Assembly: GCF_000524475.1 (NCBI RefSeq)
Contig: NZ_BAVQ01000080.1
Coordinates: forward strand, 1-64,000
Origin: Tomitella biformata AHU 1821
GTDB lineage: Bacteria > Actinomycetota > Actinomycetes > Mycobacteriales > Mycobacteriaceae
DNA length: 64,000 nt
Reading direction: 5' to 3'
The notes under the pieces are model-generated. The model was not told the origin of the DNA, made no database searches, and saw nothing but the letters and a program-made list of their open reading frames with translations. Position numbers and translations under genes: made by a program. Positions 22,201 to 29,802 of the stretch are shown here, piece by piece. Each line of letters begins with the position of its first letter. The first letter of the stretch is position 1.

Positions 22201-22844
22201 GTGAGGGCCGCGCCGATCTCGGAGCCGATGAGCATGGTGCCCTGCATCTCGACGGTCACGTGGGTGATGATCGGGATCTGGCGCCCCGCGATATCCATCG
22301 CACGCTGGCTGCCGATGATCGCGGCCTTGGCCTGCAGCAGGTCCTGGCACGTTTCGATGAGGATGGCGTCGGCGCCGCCGTCGAGCATGCCGAGGGCGGA
22401 CTCGACGTACGCGTCGCGCAGGACCGCGAAGGGCGCGTGGCCGAGGGTGGGGAGCTTGGTGCCGGGGCCCATTGAGCCGAGGACCATGCGCGCCATGCCG
22501 TCGCGCCCTGGGCCGGCCTCGTCGACGGCGGCGCGGGCGATGGCGGTGCCCCGCTGGGCGAGGTCGCGGATGCGGTCCTGGATGTCGTAGTCGGCGAGGT
22601 TGGAGAGGTTGCAGCCGAAGGTGTTGGTCTCGATGGCGTCGACGCCGACGTCGAGGAACGCGCCGTGGATGGCTTTGAGCACGTCGGGACGGGTCTCGTT
22701 CAGAATCTCATTACAACCCTCGAGTTGCAGGAAGTCATCTAATGTGAGGTCCTCGGCCTGCAGCATTGTCCCCATAGCGCCGTCGCCAATGATCACACGT
22801 TGGGTCAGGGCGCGGGAGAATACTGAATCAGCGAAGGCAGACAT
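19275..22844 (-). CDS. metH: Cobalamin-dependent methionine synthase MetH
   Basis: Transfers the methyl group of methyltetrahydrofolate to homocysteine through methylcobalamin. About 1,189 aa with all four modules in order: homocysteine-binding barrel with zinc cysteines ([18 protein letters not shown]), folate-binding barrel ([31 protein letters not shown]), cobalamin cap and binding domain with the DxHxxG motif ([20 protein letters not shown]), and the SAM-binding reactivation domain ([24 protein letters not shown]). I chose the ATG at 22844 ([17 protein letters not shown]). Only 51 bases separate it from the divergent PAC2 gene, leaving no room for a cobalamin riboswitch. Confidence 0.97.
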   Translation of the reverse strand: [1189 protein letters not shown]

Positions 22845-22895
22845 GAGGACCAGCGTAGAGGTTCCGGCAAATCGCATTCACCGTAGGCTGCTCCT

Positions 22896-23777
22896 GTGAG
22901 CAGTACAAGTGGTACACCCGAGTCCCCCGACAGTTCGCGACCCATGGTGGTGGCGGCCTTCGAGGGGTGGAATGACGCCAGCGACGCGGCGAGCGGAGTG
23001 GTCGAGCACCTGGCCCTGATCTGGGATGCGACGCCCCTGGCCGAGATCGAGTCCGAGGGCTATTACGACTACCAGATCAACCGGCCCACCATCCGGCAGG
23101 TGGACGGGGTGACGCGGCGCATCGAATGGCCCAGCACTCGGCTCTCGCGTTGCCGCCCGCCGGGCAGCGACCGGGACGTGATCTTGGTGCACGGCATCGA
23201 GCCGAACATGCGCTGGCGCAGCTTCTGCGCCGAGCTTCTCGATATCTTCACCCAGCTCGACGTGGACACCGTCGTGGTGCTCGGCGCGCTCCTCGCTGAT
23301 ACCCCGCACACCCGGCCCGTGCCGGTGACCGGCAGCGCCTATAGCGCTGCGGCCGCCAAGCGCTTCCGCATCGAGCAGACCGACTACGAGGGGCCGACGG
23401 GCATCACCGGCGTGCTCCAGGACGCGGCGGTGCGCGAGGGCATGCCGGCGATCAACCTGTGGGCGGGGGTGCCGCACTACTTCTCCCAGTCCCCCAACCC
23501 GAAGGTCATGGTGGCGCTGCTCCAGCGCGTCGAGGAGGTCCTCGACATCGAGGTGCCGCTTGGCGACCTGCCGCAGCAGGCGCAGGAGTGGGAGGCCACC
23601 GTCACGGCCATCACCGAGGATGACGGCGACATCGCCGAATATGTGCAGACCCTCGAGGAGCGCGGGGATGCCGAGGAGGACGCCGCAGAGTTGCTCGGCA
23701 CCATCGACGGCGACGCGCTCGCCGCCGACTTCGAGCGGTACTTGCGCCGGCGCGACGAGGGTCAGGCGGGCAGCTAG
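22896..23777 (+). CDS. PAC2-family protein (proteasome-assembly-chaperone-like)
   Basis: 293-aa PAC2-family protein, similar to the archaeal/eukaryotic proteasome assembly chaperone fold. Motifs [67 protein letters not shown] and [13 protein letters not shown] are typical of the actinobacterial family. The C-terminal region is helical and acidic ([21 protein letters not shown]...[17 protein letters not shown]). A direct role in bacterial proteasome assembly is not established. It starts with GTG, is divergent from metH, and its stop codon interlocks with that of mshC. Confidence 0.9.
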   Translation: MSSTSGTPESPDSSRPMVVAAFEGWNDASDAASGVVEHLALIWDATPLAEIESEGYYDYQINRPTIRQVDGVTRRIEWPSTRLSRCRPPGSDRDVILVHGIEPNMRWRSFCAELLDIFTQLDVDTVVVLGALLADTPHTRPVPVTGSAYSAAAAKRFRIEQTDYEGPTGITGVLQDAAVREGMPAINLWAGVPHYFSQSPNPKVMVALLQRVEEVLDIEVPLGDLPQQAQEWEATVTAITEDDGDIAEYVQTLEERGDAEEDAAELLGTIDGDALAADFERYLRRRDEGQAGS

Positions 23778-25012
23778 AGCCGCACGCCCAGCAGCGCGTC
23801 GACGGCGTCCGAGATCAGCTGCGGCGCGGCGGCATCCGAGCCGCGGCCCGCGGCCGCCTCGGCCGCCCAGCCGTCGATCGCGGTGAGCGCCTTCTGGGTG
23901 GACAGGTCGTCGGAGAGGTGCTGGCGCACCCGCGCGAGCACCTCGGCGCCGTCAGGCCCCTGCGTCAGCGCAATGGCGTGCCGCCACGTGGCCAGCCGCG
24001 CCTGGGCGGTCGCGAGCAGCTCGTCGGTCCAGAACCGGTCTTGCCGGTAGTGCCCGTCCAGCAGCGCGAGGCGAATCGCCATCGGGTCGACCCCGTCGGC
24101 GGTCAGCTTGGACACAAGCACCAGGTTGCCGAGGCTCTTCGACATCTTCACGCCGTCGAGGCCGATCATGCCTGCATGCACGTAGTGGCGGGCGAAACGG
24201 CGGTCGCCCGTGACCGCCTCCGCGTGCGCCGCGGAGTACTCGTGGTGCGGGAAGATCAGGTCGGTGCCGCCGCCCTGCACGTCGAAGCCCGAGCCGATGC
24301 GGTTCAGGGCGATGGCCGAGCACTCGATGTGCCAGCCGGGTCGGCCGGCGCCGAACGGCGAGGGCCAGGACGGCTCGCCCTCGCGTTCGACCCGCCACAG
24401 CAGCGCGTCGAGAGGGTCGCGCTTGCCCACACGGTCCGGGTCTCCCCCGCGCTCGGCGAAGAACTGATCCATCGTGGCGCGGTCGTAGCCGGACTCGTAG
24501 CCGAACTGCTCGGTCGCGTCGTGCCGGAAGTACACGTCCGGGTAGTCGGCGTCGTCCACCACGTAGGCGGCGCCGGAGGCGAGGAGCTTCTCGACCATCG
24601 CGATGACCTCGTCGATGGACTCGATCGCGCCGATGTAGTCCCGCGGCGGCAGCACGCGCAGCGCGATCATGTCGGAGCGGAACAGCTCCACCTGGCTCTC
24701 GCCCAGATCCATCCAGTTGATGCCGTCGCGCGCGGCGCGCTCGAACAGCGGATCGTCCACGTCCGTCACGTTCTGCACGTAGTGGACCTCGTGCCCGGCG
24801 TCGAGCCAGAGGCGGTTGATCATGTCGAATGCGAGGTACGTCGCGGCGTGCCCCATGTGCGTGGCGTCGTACGGGGTGATCCCGCAGACGTACATGGTGG
24901 CGACCTTGCCCGGGCTAACCGGGCGCACGGCGCGGTCGGCGGTGTCGAACAGGCGCAGCGGGAGGCCAGTTCCAGGCAGGGAGGGGACGGCGACGTCGGA
25001 CCAGGAGAGCAT
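23774..25012 (-). CDS. mshC: Mycothiol biosynthesis cysteine ligase MshC
   Basis: Joins cysteine to glucosaminyl-inositol in mycothiol synthesis using ATP. The protein has 412 aa and belongs to the class I cysteinyl-tRNA synthetase fold. Start [25 protein letters not shown] is MshC-like rather than CysS-like. The signature [14 protein letters not shown] (HIGH-like), the zinc-site HIECSAIAL and [11 protein letters not shown], and KMSKSLGNL are present. The anticodon-binding domain of CysRS is absent. Its TAG stop codon shares the palindrome CTAG with the stop of the convergent PAC2 gene. Confidence 0.95.
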   Translation of the reverse strand: MLSWSDVAVPSLPGTGLPLRLFDTADRAVRPVSPGKVATMYVCGITPYDATHMGHAATYLAFDMINRLWLDAGHEVHYVQNVTDVDDPLFERAARDGINWMDLGESQVELFRSDMIALRVLPPRDYIGAIESIDEVIAMVEKLLASGAAYVVDDADYPDVYFRHDATEQFGYESGYDRATMDQFFAERGGDPDRVGKRDPLDALLWRVEREGEPSWPSPFGAGRPGWHIECSAIALNRIGSGFDVQGGGTDLIFPHHEYSAAHAEAVTGDRRFARHYVHAGMIGLDGVKMSKSLGNLVLVSKLTADGVDPMAIRLALLDGHYRQDRFWTDELLATAQARLATWRHAIALTQGPDGAEVLARVRQHLSDDLSTQKALTAIDGWAAEAAAGRGSDAAAPQLISDAVDALLGVRL

Positions 25013-25036
25013 GACCGCCAGCCTAGGTGGTCGGGT

Positions 25037-25843
25037 TCAGAACGGCGGCCACGGGATCATGCGACCATGGCCCGGGTGCGGCATGACGGGGTGGTCCTGC
25101 AGGTCTTGGAGGCGCCCCAGCAGCGCCTCCACCTCGGCGATCGTCAACAACTCGTCCAATTCCTCGGCGAGCGGACCGGGCCGGCCCACCTTCTCGGCAA
25201 GTCCCGCGAGGTCGACCAGCAGACTCGGCTCGATGTCCCGGCCCGCCCAGCCCCAGAGGACCGTCCGCAGTTTGGGGTCCGCATGCAGGCAAATCCCGTG
25301 GTCGACGCCGTACAACCGGCCGTCCGTCCCGGGCAGGACATGGCCGCCCTTGCGGTCGGGGTTGTTGAGCACCAGGTCCAGCACCGCCATGCGGCGCAGG
25401 CGGGGATCGTCGGCGTGCGCGAGTAGGACATCGTTGCCCCGGCCGTCCTGCGCAGCGAAAATCGGCAGATAACCCGCCGGCACCGCGTCCACCGCGAAGA
25501 CGTCCACCAACTCGGGCGTCTCGTCCGTCGTGTCGATCCAACGCTGCACAATGCCCGGCCCATACGGGCCATCCCGCAGCACTGTGGTGGGGACCATCCC
25601 CCATCCCAGCGCGTCGCACAGCAGGTAGGACGCCCGCTCACGGCCGGCGAGGGTGCCGTCGGGGAAGTCCCACAGGGGCTGCTCGCCCCGCACCGGCTTA
25701 TAAACGCACCCGGCGCTCGGGCCACCCGCGTCGTCGCCGGGCGGGGTGGCATCGCACACGAAGGTCGCGTTGCTCGCCGTGGTGATCCGTCCCCGGATGG
25801 TCAGTTCGCCGGACAGCAGAAGATCCGCCTCGAGCTCAGTCAT
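25037..25843 (-). CDS. SCO1664-family kinase-like protein
   Basis: 268-aa protein of the conserved actinobacterial SCO1664 family, with remote similarity to PI3/4-kinase and HipA-like folds. Features that look like a kinase site are Lys49 (GCVYKPVRGE), Glu69 (GRERASYLL), the catalytic-loop-like NNPDRKGGH (Asp163) and the metal-site-like DHG (181-183). Substrate and activity are unknown. I chose the ATG at 25843, which overlaps the end of the DUF3090 gene by 8 bases. The order phosphatase-DUF3090-SCO1664 next to mshC is conserved in many actinobacteria as far as I recall. Confidence 0.85.
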   Translation of the reverse strand: MTELEADLLLSGELTIRGRITTASNATFVCDATPPGDDAGGPSAGCVYKPVRGEQPLWDFPDGTLAGRERASYLLCDALGWGMVPTTVLRDGPYGPGIVQRWIDTTDETPELVDVFAVDAVPAGYLPIFAAQDGRGNDVLLAHADDPRLRRMAVLDLVLNNPDRKGGHVLPGTDGRLYGVDHGICLHADPKLRTVLWGWAGRDIEPSLLVDLAGLAEKVGRPGPLAEELDELLTIAEVEALLGRLQDLQDHPVMPHPGHGRMIPWPPF

Positions 25844-26429
25844 CCTCGTGCGGCTCCACCAGCAGCCGCAGGTCGACATCGCGGTGATATCCATTGGTGC
25901 GCACGCAGATATGGCCCAGAGCGTCGAGCGGCTCCCCACACAGGGGGCACGGCGCGCGACCGGACTCGACAATCAGGGCCGTGCGCGCCGAGAACTTCCG
26001 CGCCTGCTCGGGGCTGAGAAAGACGCGGACCGCGTCGGGGCCTTCGGTCGCGTCGTCCAGGACCACGGACTCGTCGAGGGGCGTCTCGGTCACGGCGAGC
26101 AATTCGACAACGACAACGCCGGTGTCGGCCTCCCAGCCCAGCCCCATCGTCCCGACGCGGAACTCCGAGTCGACGGGCATCTGCAGGGGATCCATGTCAT
26201 CAACGGACACGTCCGCGGTGGGCACTTCCGTGCCGAACCGACGGCTGACCTCCGTGAGCAGGGTCCCAATGCGGTCGGCGAGGATGTTGACCTGCTGCTT
26301 TTCCAGCAGGACGGAGATGAGTCGTTTCCCCTCCCTGGCTTGCAGGTAGAAGGTGCGGTCGCCTGGCTCACCGACGGTTCCGGCGACGAAGCGGTCAGGG
26401 CTGCGGAAAATATGAATGGCGCGTGGCAT
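25836..26429 (-). CDS. DUF3090-family protein
   Basis: 197-aa conserved actinobacterial protein of unknown function. The N-terminus (MPRAIHIFRSPDRFVAGTVGEPGDRTFYLQAREGKRLISVLLEKQQVNILADRI) is highly typical of DUF3090. The C-terminus has a likely zinc site, CPLC at 161-164 followed by GHIC at 172-175 (His173, Cys175). It lies between the histidine phosphatase gene (66 bases upstream) and the kinase-like gene (8-base overlap), suggesting one operon and a joint function. Confidence 0.9.
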   Translation of the reverse strand: MPRAIHIFRSPDRFVAGTVGEPGDRTFYLQAREGKRLISVLLEKQQVNILADRIGTLLTEVSRRFGTEVPTADVSVDDMDPLQMPVDSEFRVGTMGLGWEADTGVVVVELLAVTETPLDESVVLDDATEGPDAVRVFLSPEQARKFSARTALIVESGRAPCPLCGEPLDALGHICVRTNGYHRDVDLRLLVEPHEDD

Positions 26430-26495
26430 GGCACCTCCAATCTATTGAAAAATACTGGCGTGGCAAACCTGCGCCGTGGTCGTGCGCGCGCGCCG

Positions 26496-27179
26496 TCACA
26501 CCTCGCCTCCGGGGACGCCGGTCTTTGCCTCCTGCTGGGGGGCGCCATGCTTCGCGGCCAACCCCGACAGATCCGAGCCGGTGTCGTTCATGTGGAACAC
26601 GAACGGCCGCTGCTCTGTGTATCGGATGACGCTCACCGCGGCGGGCACAGTCATGATGCGTTGGAAGCCGTCCAGGTGCGTGCCGAGGGCGTCGGCCAGC
26701 ACCGACTTGATGATGTCGCCATGCGTGCACGCGATCCAAAGGCAGTCCTGGCCCGCCGCCGCCGAGAGCTCTCGATCATGCTCCCGGATCGCGGCGACGG
26801 CCCGCGACTGGACGCTCGCCAGCCCCTCCCCGCCCGGGAAGATCGCCGCGGACGGGTGCTGCTGGACCACCTTCCACATCGGCTCCTTCAGCAATTCCGC
26901 GATGGGGCGCCCCGTCCACTCGCCGTAGTCCACCTCGATGAGCCGCTCCTCCAACACCGGCTCGAGGTTCAAGGTCTTTGCCAGCGGGGCCACCGTCTGC
27001 TGACAGCGCTGTAGCGGGGAGGTCACGATGGCCGCGATGGGCAGCTCGCCGAGCCTGTCCACCAGCGCCAAAGCCTGCGCGATTCCCGTCTCATCCAATT
27101 CCACGCCGGGCGTCCGGCCGGCCAGGGTCGCTGCCGTGTTCGCGGTCGAGCGGCCGTGGCGGAGCAATATCACCGTCAT
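26496..27179 (-). CDS. Histidine phosphatase (MSMEG_4193-like phosphoglycerate-mutase family)
   Basis: 227-aa member of the RHG histidine phosphatase superfamily. The phospho-accepting His8 lies in LLRHGRSTANT, Arg58 in SPLQRCQQT, the acidic proton donor in RLIEVDYGEW, and the second His153 in CTHGDI. This subfamily, named after MSMEG_4193, is genetically linked to DUF3090 and SCO1664 genes, as here. The true substrate is unknown, and a glycolytic mutase role is unlikely. It is divergent from the downstream aldo/keto reductase gene. Confidence 0.88.
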   Translation of the reverse strand: MTVILLRHGRSTANTAATLAGRTPGVELDETGIAQALALVDRLGELPIAAIVTSPLQRCQQTVAPLAKTLNLEPVLEERLIEVDYGEWTGRPIAELLKEPMWKVVQQHPSAAIFPGGEGLASVQSRAVAAIREHDRELSAAAGQDCLWIACTHGDIIKSVLADALGTHLDGFQRIMTVPAAVSVIRYTEQRPFVFHMNDTGSDLSGLAAKHGAPQQEAKTGVPGGEV

Positions 27180-27293
27180 GGCACAAAGCCTATGTCGGCC
27201 GGGGCCCGCACAGTGTCGTGTTCGCTAGCGGCGCGGCGCGGCGCAGCCCGTACCGGCGGCAGACTAGGGTTCCAGAACTGTGGAGCACATCCG

Positions 27294-28250
27294 ATGAGAA
27301 TCAGCACAGTGGGAAATAGCGGCCTACGGGTCTCCGGTCTGGGCCTGGGCACGTTGTCCTGGGGCCGGGGCACGCCCGGCGACGAGGCGGCCGCCCAACT
27401 GGTCGCCTTCGTGGAGGCGGGCGGCACCCTGGTGGACACGTCCCCCGCCTACTCCGACGGTGCCTCCGAGCAGGTGCTCGCCGAGCTTATGGGCGACGTG
27501 ATGCCCCGAGAGGACCTCGTAATCAGCGGGTCCGCCGGCATCGCCCCCGCAGCGCCATTGGGCCGCCGGGTCGATTGCTCGCGGCGCGCGCTGCTGGCGC
27601 AGCTCGACAACACGTTGACCGCCCTCGGGACCGATTATTTGGACGTGTGGCAGGTGGCCACCTGGGACCGGCAGACGCCGGTGGCGGAGATCGCTGCGAC
27701 ACTCGACTACGCGGTGCGCTCCGGCAAGGTGCGGTACACCGGCGTGCGTGGGCACCTCGGCTGGCAGCTGGCCACGGTGGCGGCCGCGACTGGGGCGTCT
27801 GGGGCGTCTGAGTCGTCTTCGATGATCGCCACCCAGGCCGAGTACTCGCTGCTCGCACGAGAGGTGGAGGACGAGCTGATCCCGGCCGCCCAGCACCACG
27901 GCATCGGGCTGTTCGCCGCAGTGCCCCTGGCCGGCGGCGTCCTCACCGGCAAGTACCGGGACGGCATCCCCAGCGACTCGCGCGGCGCAGACGAGTTCCG
28001 GGGGGCGATGATCCAGGCCTACCTCGGCACGGATTCGCTGCGGGTGATCGAGGCGGTGGTCACGGCTGCGGACGGGCTGGGCACCTCCCCACTTGCGGTC
28101 GCACTGGCCTGGGTGCGGGACCGGCCGGGGGTCGCCTCCGCGATCGTCGGCACCAGAGACCTTGCCCAATTGACCGGTGCGCTGGCGGCAGCGGAGATCA
28201 CCCTGCCGCCCGCCATCACAGCGGCCTTGGACGACGTCAGCAGCACCTAG
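27294..28250 (+). CDS. Aldo/keto reductase-fold protein lacking catalytic Lys and His
   Basis: 318-aa protein with a clear aldo/keto reductase barrel (MRISTVGNSGLRVSGLGLGTLSWG, ALGTDYLDVWQVATWDRQTP, VRSGKVRYTGVRGH, and the NADP-binding end SAIVGTRDLAQLTGAL). Asp48 and the catalytic Tyr53 are kept (LVDTSPAYSDG). The lysine position is Ser80 (VISGSAGI instead of VIATKxG) and the histidine position is Ala122 (QVATWD instead of QLHxxD). It may be a non-reducing binding protein or an unusual enzyme. The ATG at 27294 fits the family start. It is divergent from the phosphatase gene. Confidence 0.87.
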   Translation: MRISTVGNSGLRVSGLGLGTLSWGRGTPGDEAAAQLVAFVEAGGTLVDTSPAYSDGASEQVLAELMGDVMPREDLVISGSAGIAPAAPLGRRVDCSRRALLAQLDNTLTALGTDYLDVWQVATWDRQTPVAEIAATLDYAVRSGKVRYTGVRGHLGWQLATVAAATGASGASESSSMIATQAEYSLLAREVEDELIPAAQHHGIGLFAAVPLAGGVLTGKYRDGIPSDSRGADEFRGAMIQAYLGTDSLRVIEAVVTAADGLGTSPLAVALAWVRDRPGVASAIVGTRDLAQLTGALAAAEITLPPAITAALDDVSST

Positions 28251-28267
28251 GGCGGCGGGCGCCCCCG

Positions 28268-28323
28268 AACGTGCAGAAGGTCCACTGAAACCGCGATGCG
28301 ATTCAGTGGACCTTCTGCACGTT
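28268..28323. terminator. Bidirectional terminator hairpin after the aldo/keto reductase gene
   Basis: Perfect 22-bp inverted repeat with arms 28268-28289 and 28302-28323 (begins AACGTGCAGAAGGTCC) and a 12-base loop. It lies between the convergent aldo/keto reductase gene and the neocarzinostatin-like gene, 17 bases after the first stop codon and 33 bases past the second. Confidence 0.78.
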
Positions 28324-28356
28324 ATCGAGGCTGTTGGCCCCTCGACAGTGCCCGGA

Positions 28357-29007
28357 TTAGGACTTCTTGCGAAGCGCGACCGCGCCGCCGCCCGCGATGG
28401 CGGCCACGACGATGACGCCGCCAACGATCCACCAGACGGTGTTCGAGCTGGCCTCGTCGCTGGCCTCGTCGCTGGCCTCGGCGGTGGTGGCAGGCGCGGC
28501 GGCCGCGGCGGGGGCCGCGCCGAACGTCACCGGCGTGCCGGCCGTGTAGCCGAAGCCGTTGCGGTGATCGCCGAAGAGCGTCACGGCGCAGGGCGTCTCA
28601 TCGCAGTCGATGGCGACCTTGTTCATGGTCTCCCCGGTCTGGGTCACATTCAGATCTGTGGTGAACGTGCCGTCCGGGTTGATCGGGGCATTCGCGCTCG
28701 GGTTATTGGACACCCAGATCGAGGCGCCCACGATGCCGGGGCCACCTGCACAGTCAGGTCCGGTGGGGCCCTCGGTGCCAATGACACACGTGGACAAGTA
28801 GTAGCCCACCTCCGGGTCCAGTCCGGTGCCCGTGACGGTGACCGCCTGGCCGTTGTCCAGGCCCGAGTCCTGCGACACGATCAGCTCGACACTGTCGCCG
28901 GGTGCAGCAGACGCGCCGGTGCCCAGCGCCAGTGCGGAACCGAACGCGAGTGCGCCAATCGCCAGAGTGGACGCCGCACGGCGGACGAGAAGGCCGGACC
29001 TGTTCAT
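28357..29007 (-). CDS. Secreted, membrane-anchored neocarzinostatin-like protein of the heme locus
   Basis: 216-aa exported protein. Residues 1-35 are a signal peptide (VRRAASTLAIGALAFGSALALGTGASA, cleavage near ASA-AP). Residues about 36-155 resemble the neocarzinostatin Ig-like fold (SGLDNGQAVTVTGTGLDPEVGYYLSTC and CDETPCAVTLFGDHRNGF), with two likely disulfides. An Ala/Glu/Ser linker is followed by a C-terminal membrane helix (VWWIVGGVIVVAAIAGGGAVAL) and RKKS tail, so the domain faces the cell wall. A GGAG site precedes the ATG. The gene is divergent from hmuOTUV across a DtxR/IdeR-type operator, so an iron-regulated role in heme capture is plausible but unproven. Confidence 0.82.
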   Translation of the reverse strand: MNRSGLLVRRAASTLAIGALAFGSALALGTGASAAPGDSVELIVSQDSGLDNGQAVTVTGTGLDPEVGYYLSTCVIGTEGPTGPDCAGGPGIVGASIWVSNNPSANAPINPDGTFTTDLNVTQTGETMNKVAIDCDETPCAVTLFGDHRNGFGYTAGTPVTFGAAPAAAAAPATTAEASDEASDEASSNTVWWIVGGVIVVAAIAGGGAVALRKKS

Positions 29008-29032
29008 TGTTACTCCTAAGTTCGGTAAGTAT

Positions 29033-29051
29033 TGAGGCTAGGCTAACCTAG
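29033..29051. promoter_or_regulatory. DtxR/IdeR-type iron box between divergent heme-locus genes
   Basis: The 19-mer TGAGGCTAGGCTAACCTAG closely fits the DtxR/IdeR consensus TTAGGTTAGSCTAACCTAA: 16 of 19 positions match, and the right half GGCTAACCTA is perfect. It lies 26 bases upstream of the neocarzinostatin-like gene and 86 bases upstream of hmuO. It would repress both directions when iron is plentiful. Confidence 0.8.
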
Positions 29052-29136
29052 TGCACCAGTGGTCACACTGCCAGATCAAGCGCTGAAGCTCGAACGTCCA
29101 GAGGCCTGGATGTAACTCATCGAACAGGAATTTGAC

Positions 29137-29802
29137 ATGCAGACGAAGGCACCCGAGGGCTTCGCCGCCCAGGTCAAGATTGCGACCGATCCCGCCCACC
29201 GTGACGCCGAGGGCTCACAGTTTATGTCTCAGCTGCTGGCAGGCGAACTGCCAGCCGAGGCGTATGTGGCGCTGCTCGCGCAGAACTGGTTCATCTACCG
29301 CGATCTCGAGGCCGGCGGCCGAGCGCTAGCCGGCGACGCCGTCGCGGAGCCCTTCCTGCATGACAGCCTGCTGCGCGAGTCCGCACTCGAACAGGATCTC
29401 GCCTTCCACCTCGGAGAGGACTGGCAGGACAAGGTGTCAGCGCTGCCCGCCACTGAGCGCTACGCCGCTCGCCTGCGAGAGGTCTCCCCCAGTTGGCCCG
29501 CCGGCTTCGTGGCGCACCACTACCTGCGCTACCTGGGCGACCTGTCCGGCGGCCAGATCATCCGCCGCATCATGGAGCGCACCTACGGCTACGAGACCGA
29601 CGGCGTCCGCTTCTACATCTTCGACGAGATCGCCAAGCCCAAGCCGTTCAAGGACGACTACCGCGCGGCCATGGACGCCCTCGACCTGAGCGAGGAGGAC
29701 AAGCTCCGGTTCATCGACGAGGTCAGTGCCGCATTCCAGTTCAACAAAGACCTTTTCGTCGAGCTGGACGGCGTGGTTGCGCAGATGCAGGCCGCGGAAT
29801 GA
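29137..29802 (+). CDS. hmuO: Heme oxygenase HmuO
   Basis: Cleaves heme to biliverdin, carbon monoxide and free iron in the cytoplasm. The protein has 221 aa, the usual bacterial HmuO size. His21 (DPAHRDAEG) is the predicted proximal heme ligand, and YLGDLSGGQIIRRI is the distal helix with the flexible glycines. FYIFDEIAKPKPFKDDYRAAMDAL is also typical of corynebacterial HmuO. It is first in an operon with hmuT, hmuU and hmuV, each joined by ATGA overlaps, so iron is taken up as heme and then released. Confidence 0.94.
   Translation: MQTKAPEGFAAQVKIATDPAHRDAEGSQFMSQLLAGELPAEAYVALLAQNWFIYRDLEAGGRALAGDAVAEPFLHDSLLRESALEQDLAFHLGEDWQDKVSALPATERYAARLREVSPSWPAGFVAHHYLRYLGDLSGGQIIRRIMERTYGYETDGVRFYIFDEIAKPKPFKDDYRAAMDALDLSEEDKLRFIDEVSAAFQFNKDLFVELDGVVAQMQAAE

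Noticed and set aside
19887-22475. Two long plus-strand frames opposite metH
   Set aside because: They have no known motif and lie entirely antisense to a complete methionine synthase.
22845-22895. Cobalamin riboswitch upstream of metH
   Set aside because: Only 51 bases separate metH from the divergent PAC2 gene, far too short for a B12 riboswitch, and no B12-box was seen.
27156-27293. N-terminal extension of the first aldo/keto reductase gene
   Set aside because: The extension overlaps the divergent phosphatase gene and its promoter and does not resemble the family start. The ATG at 27294 does.
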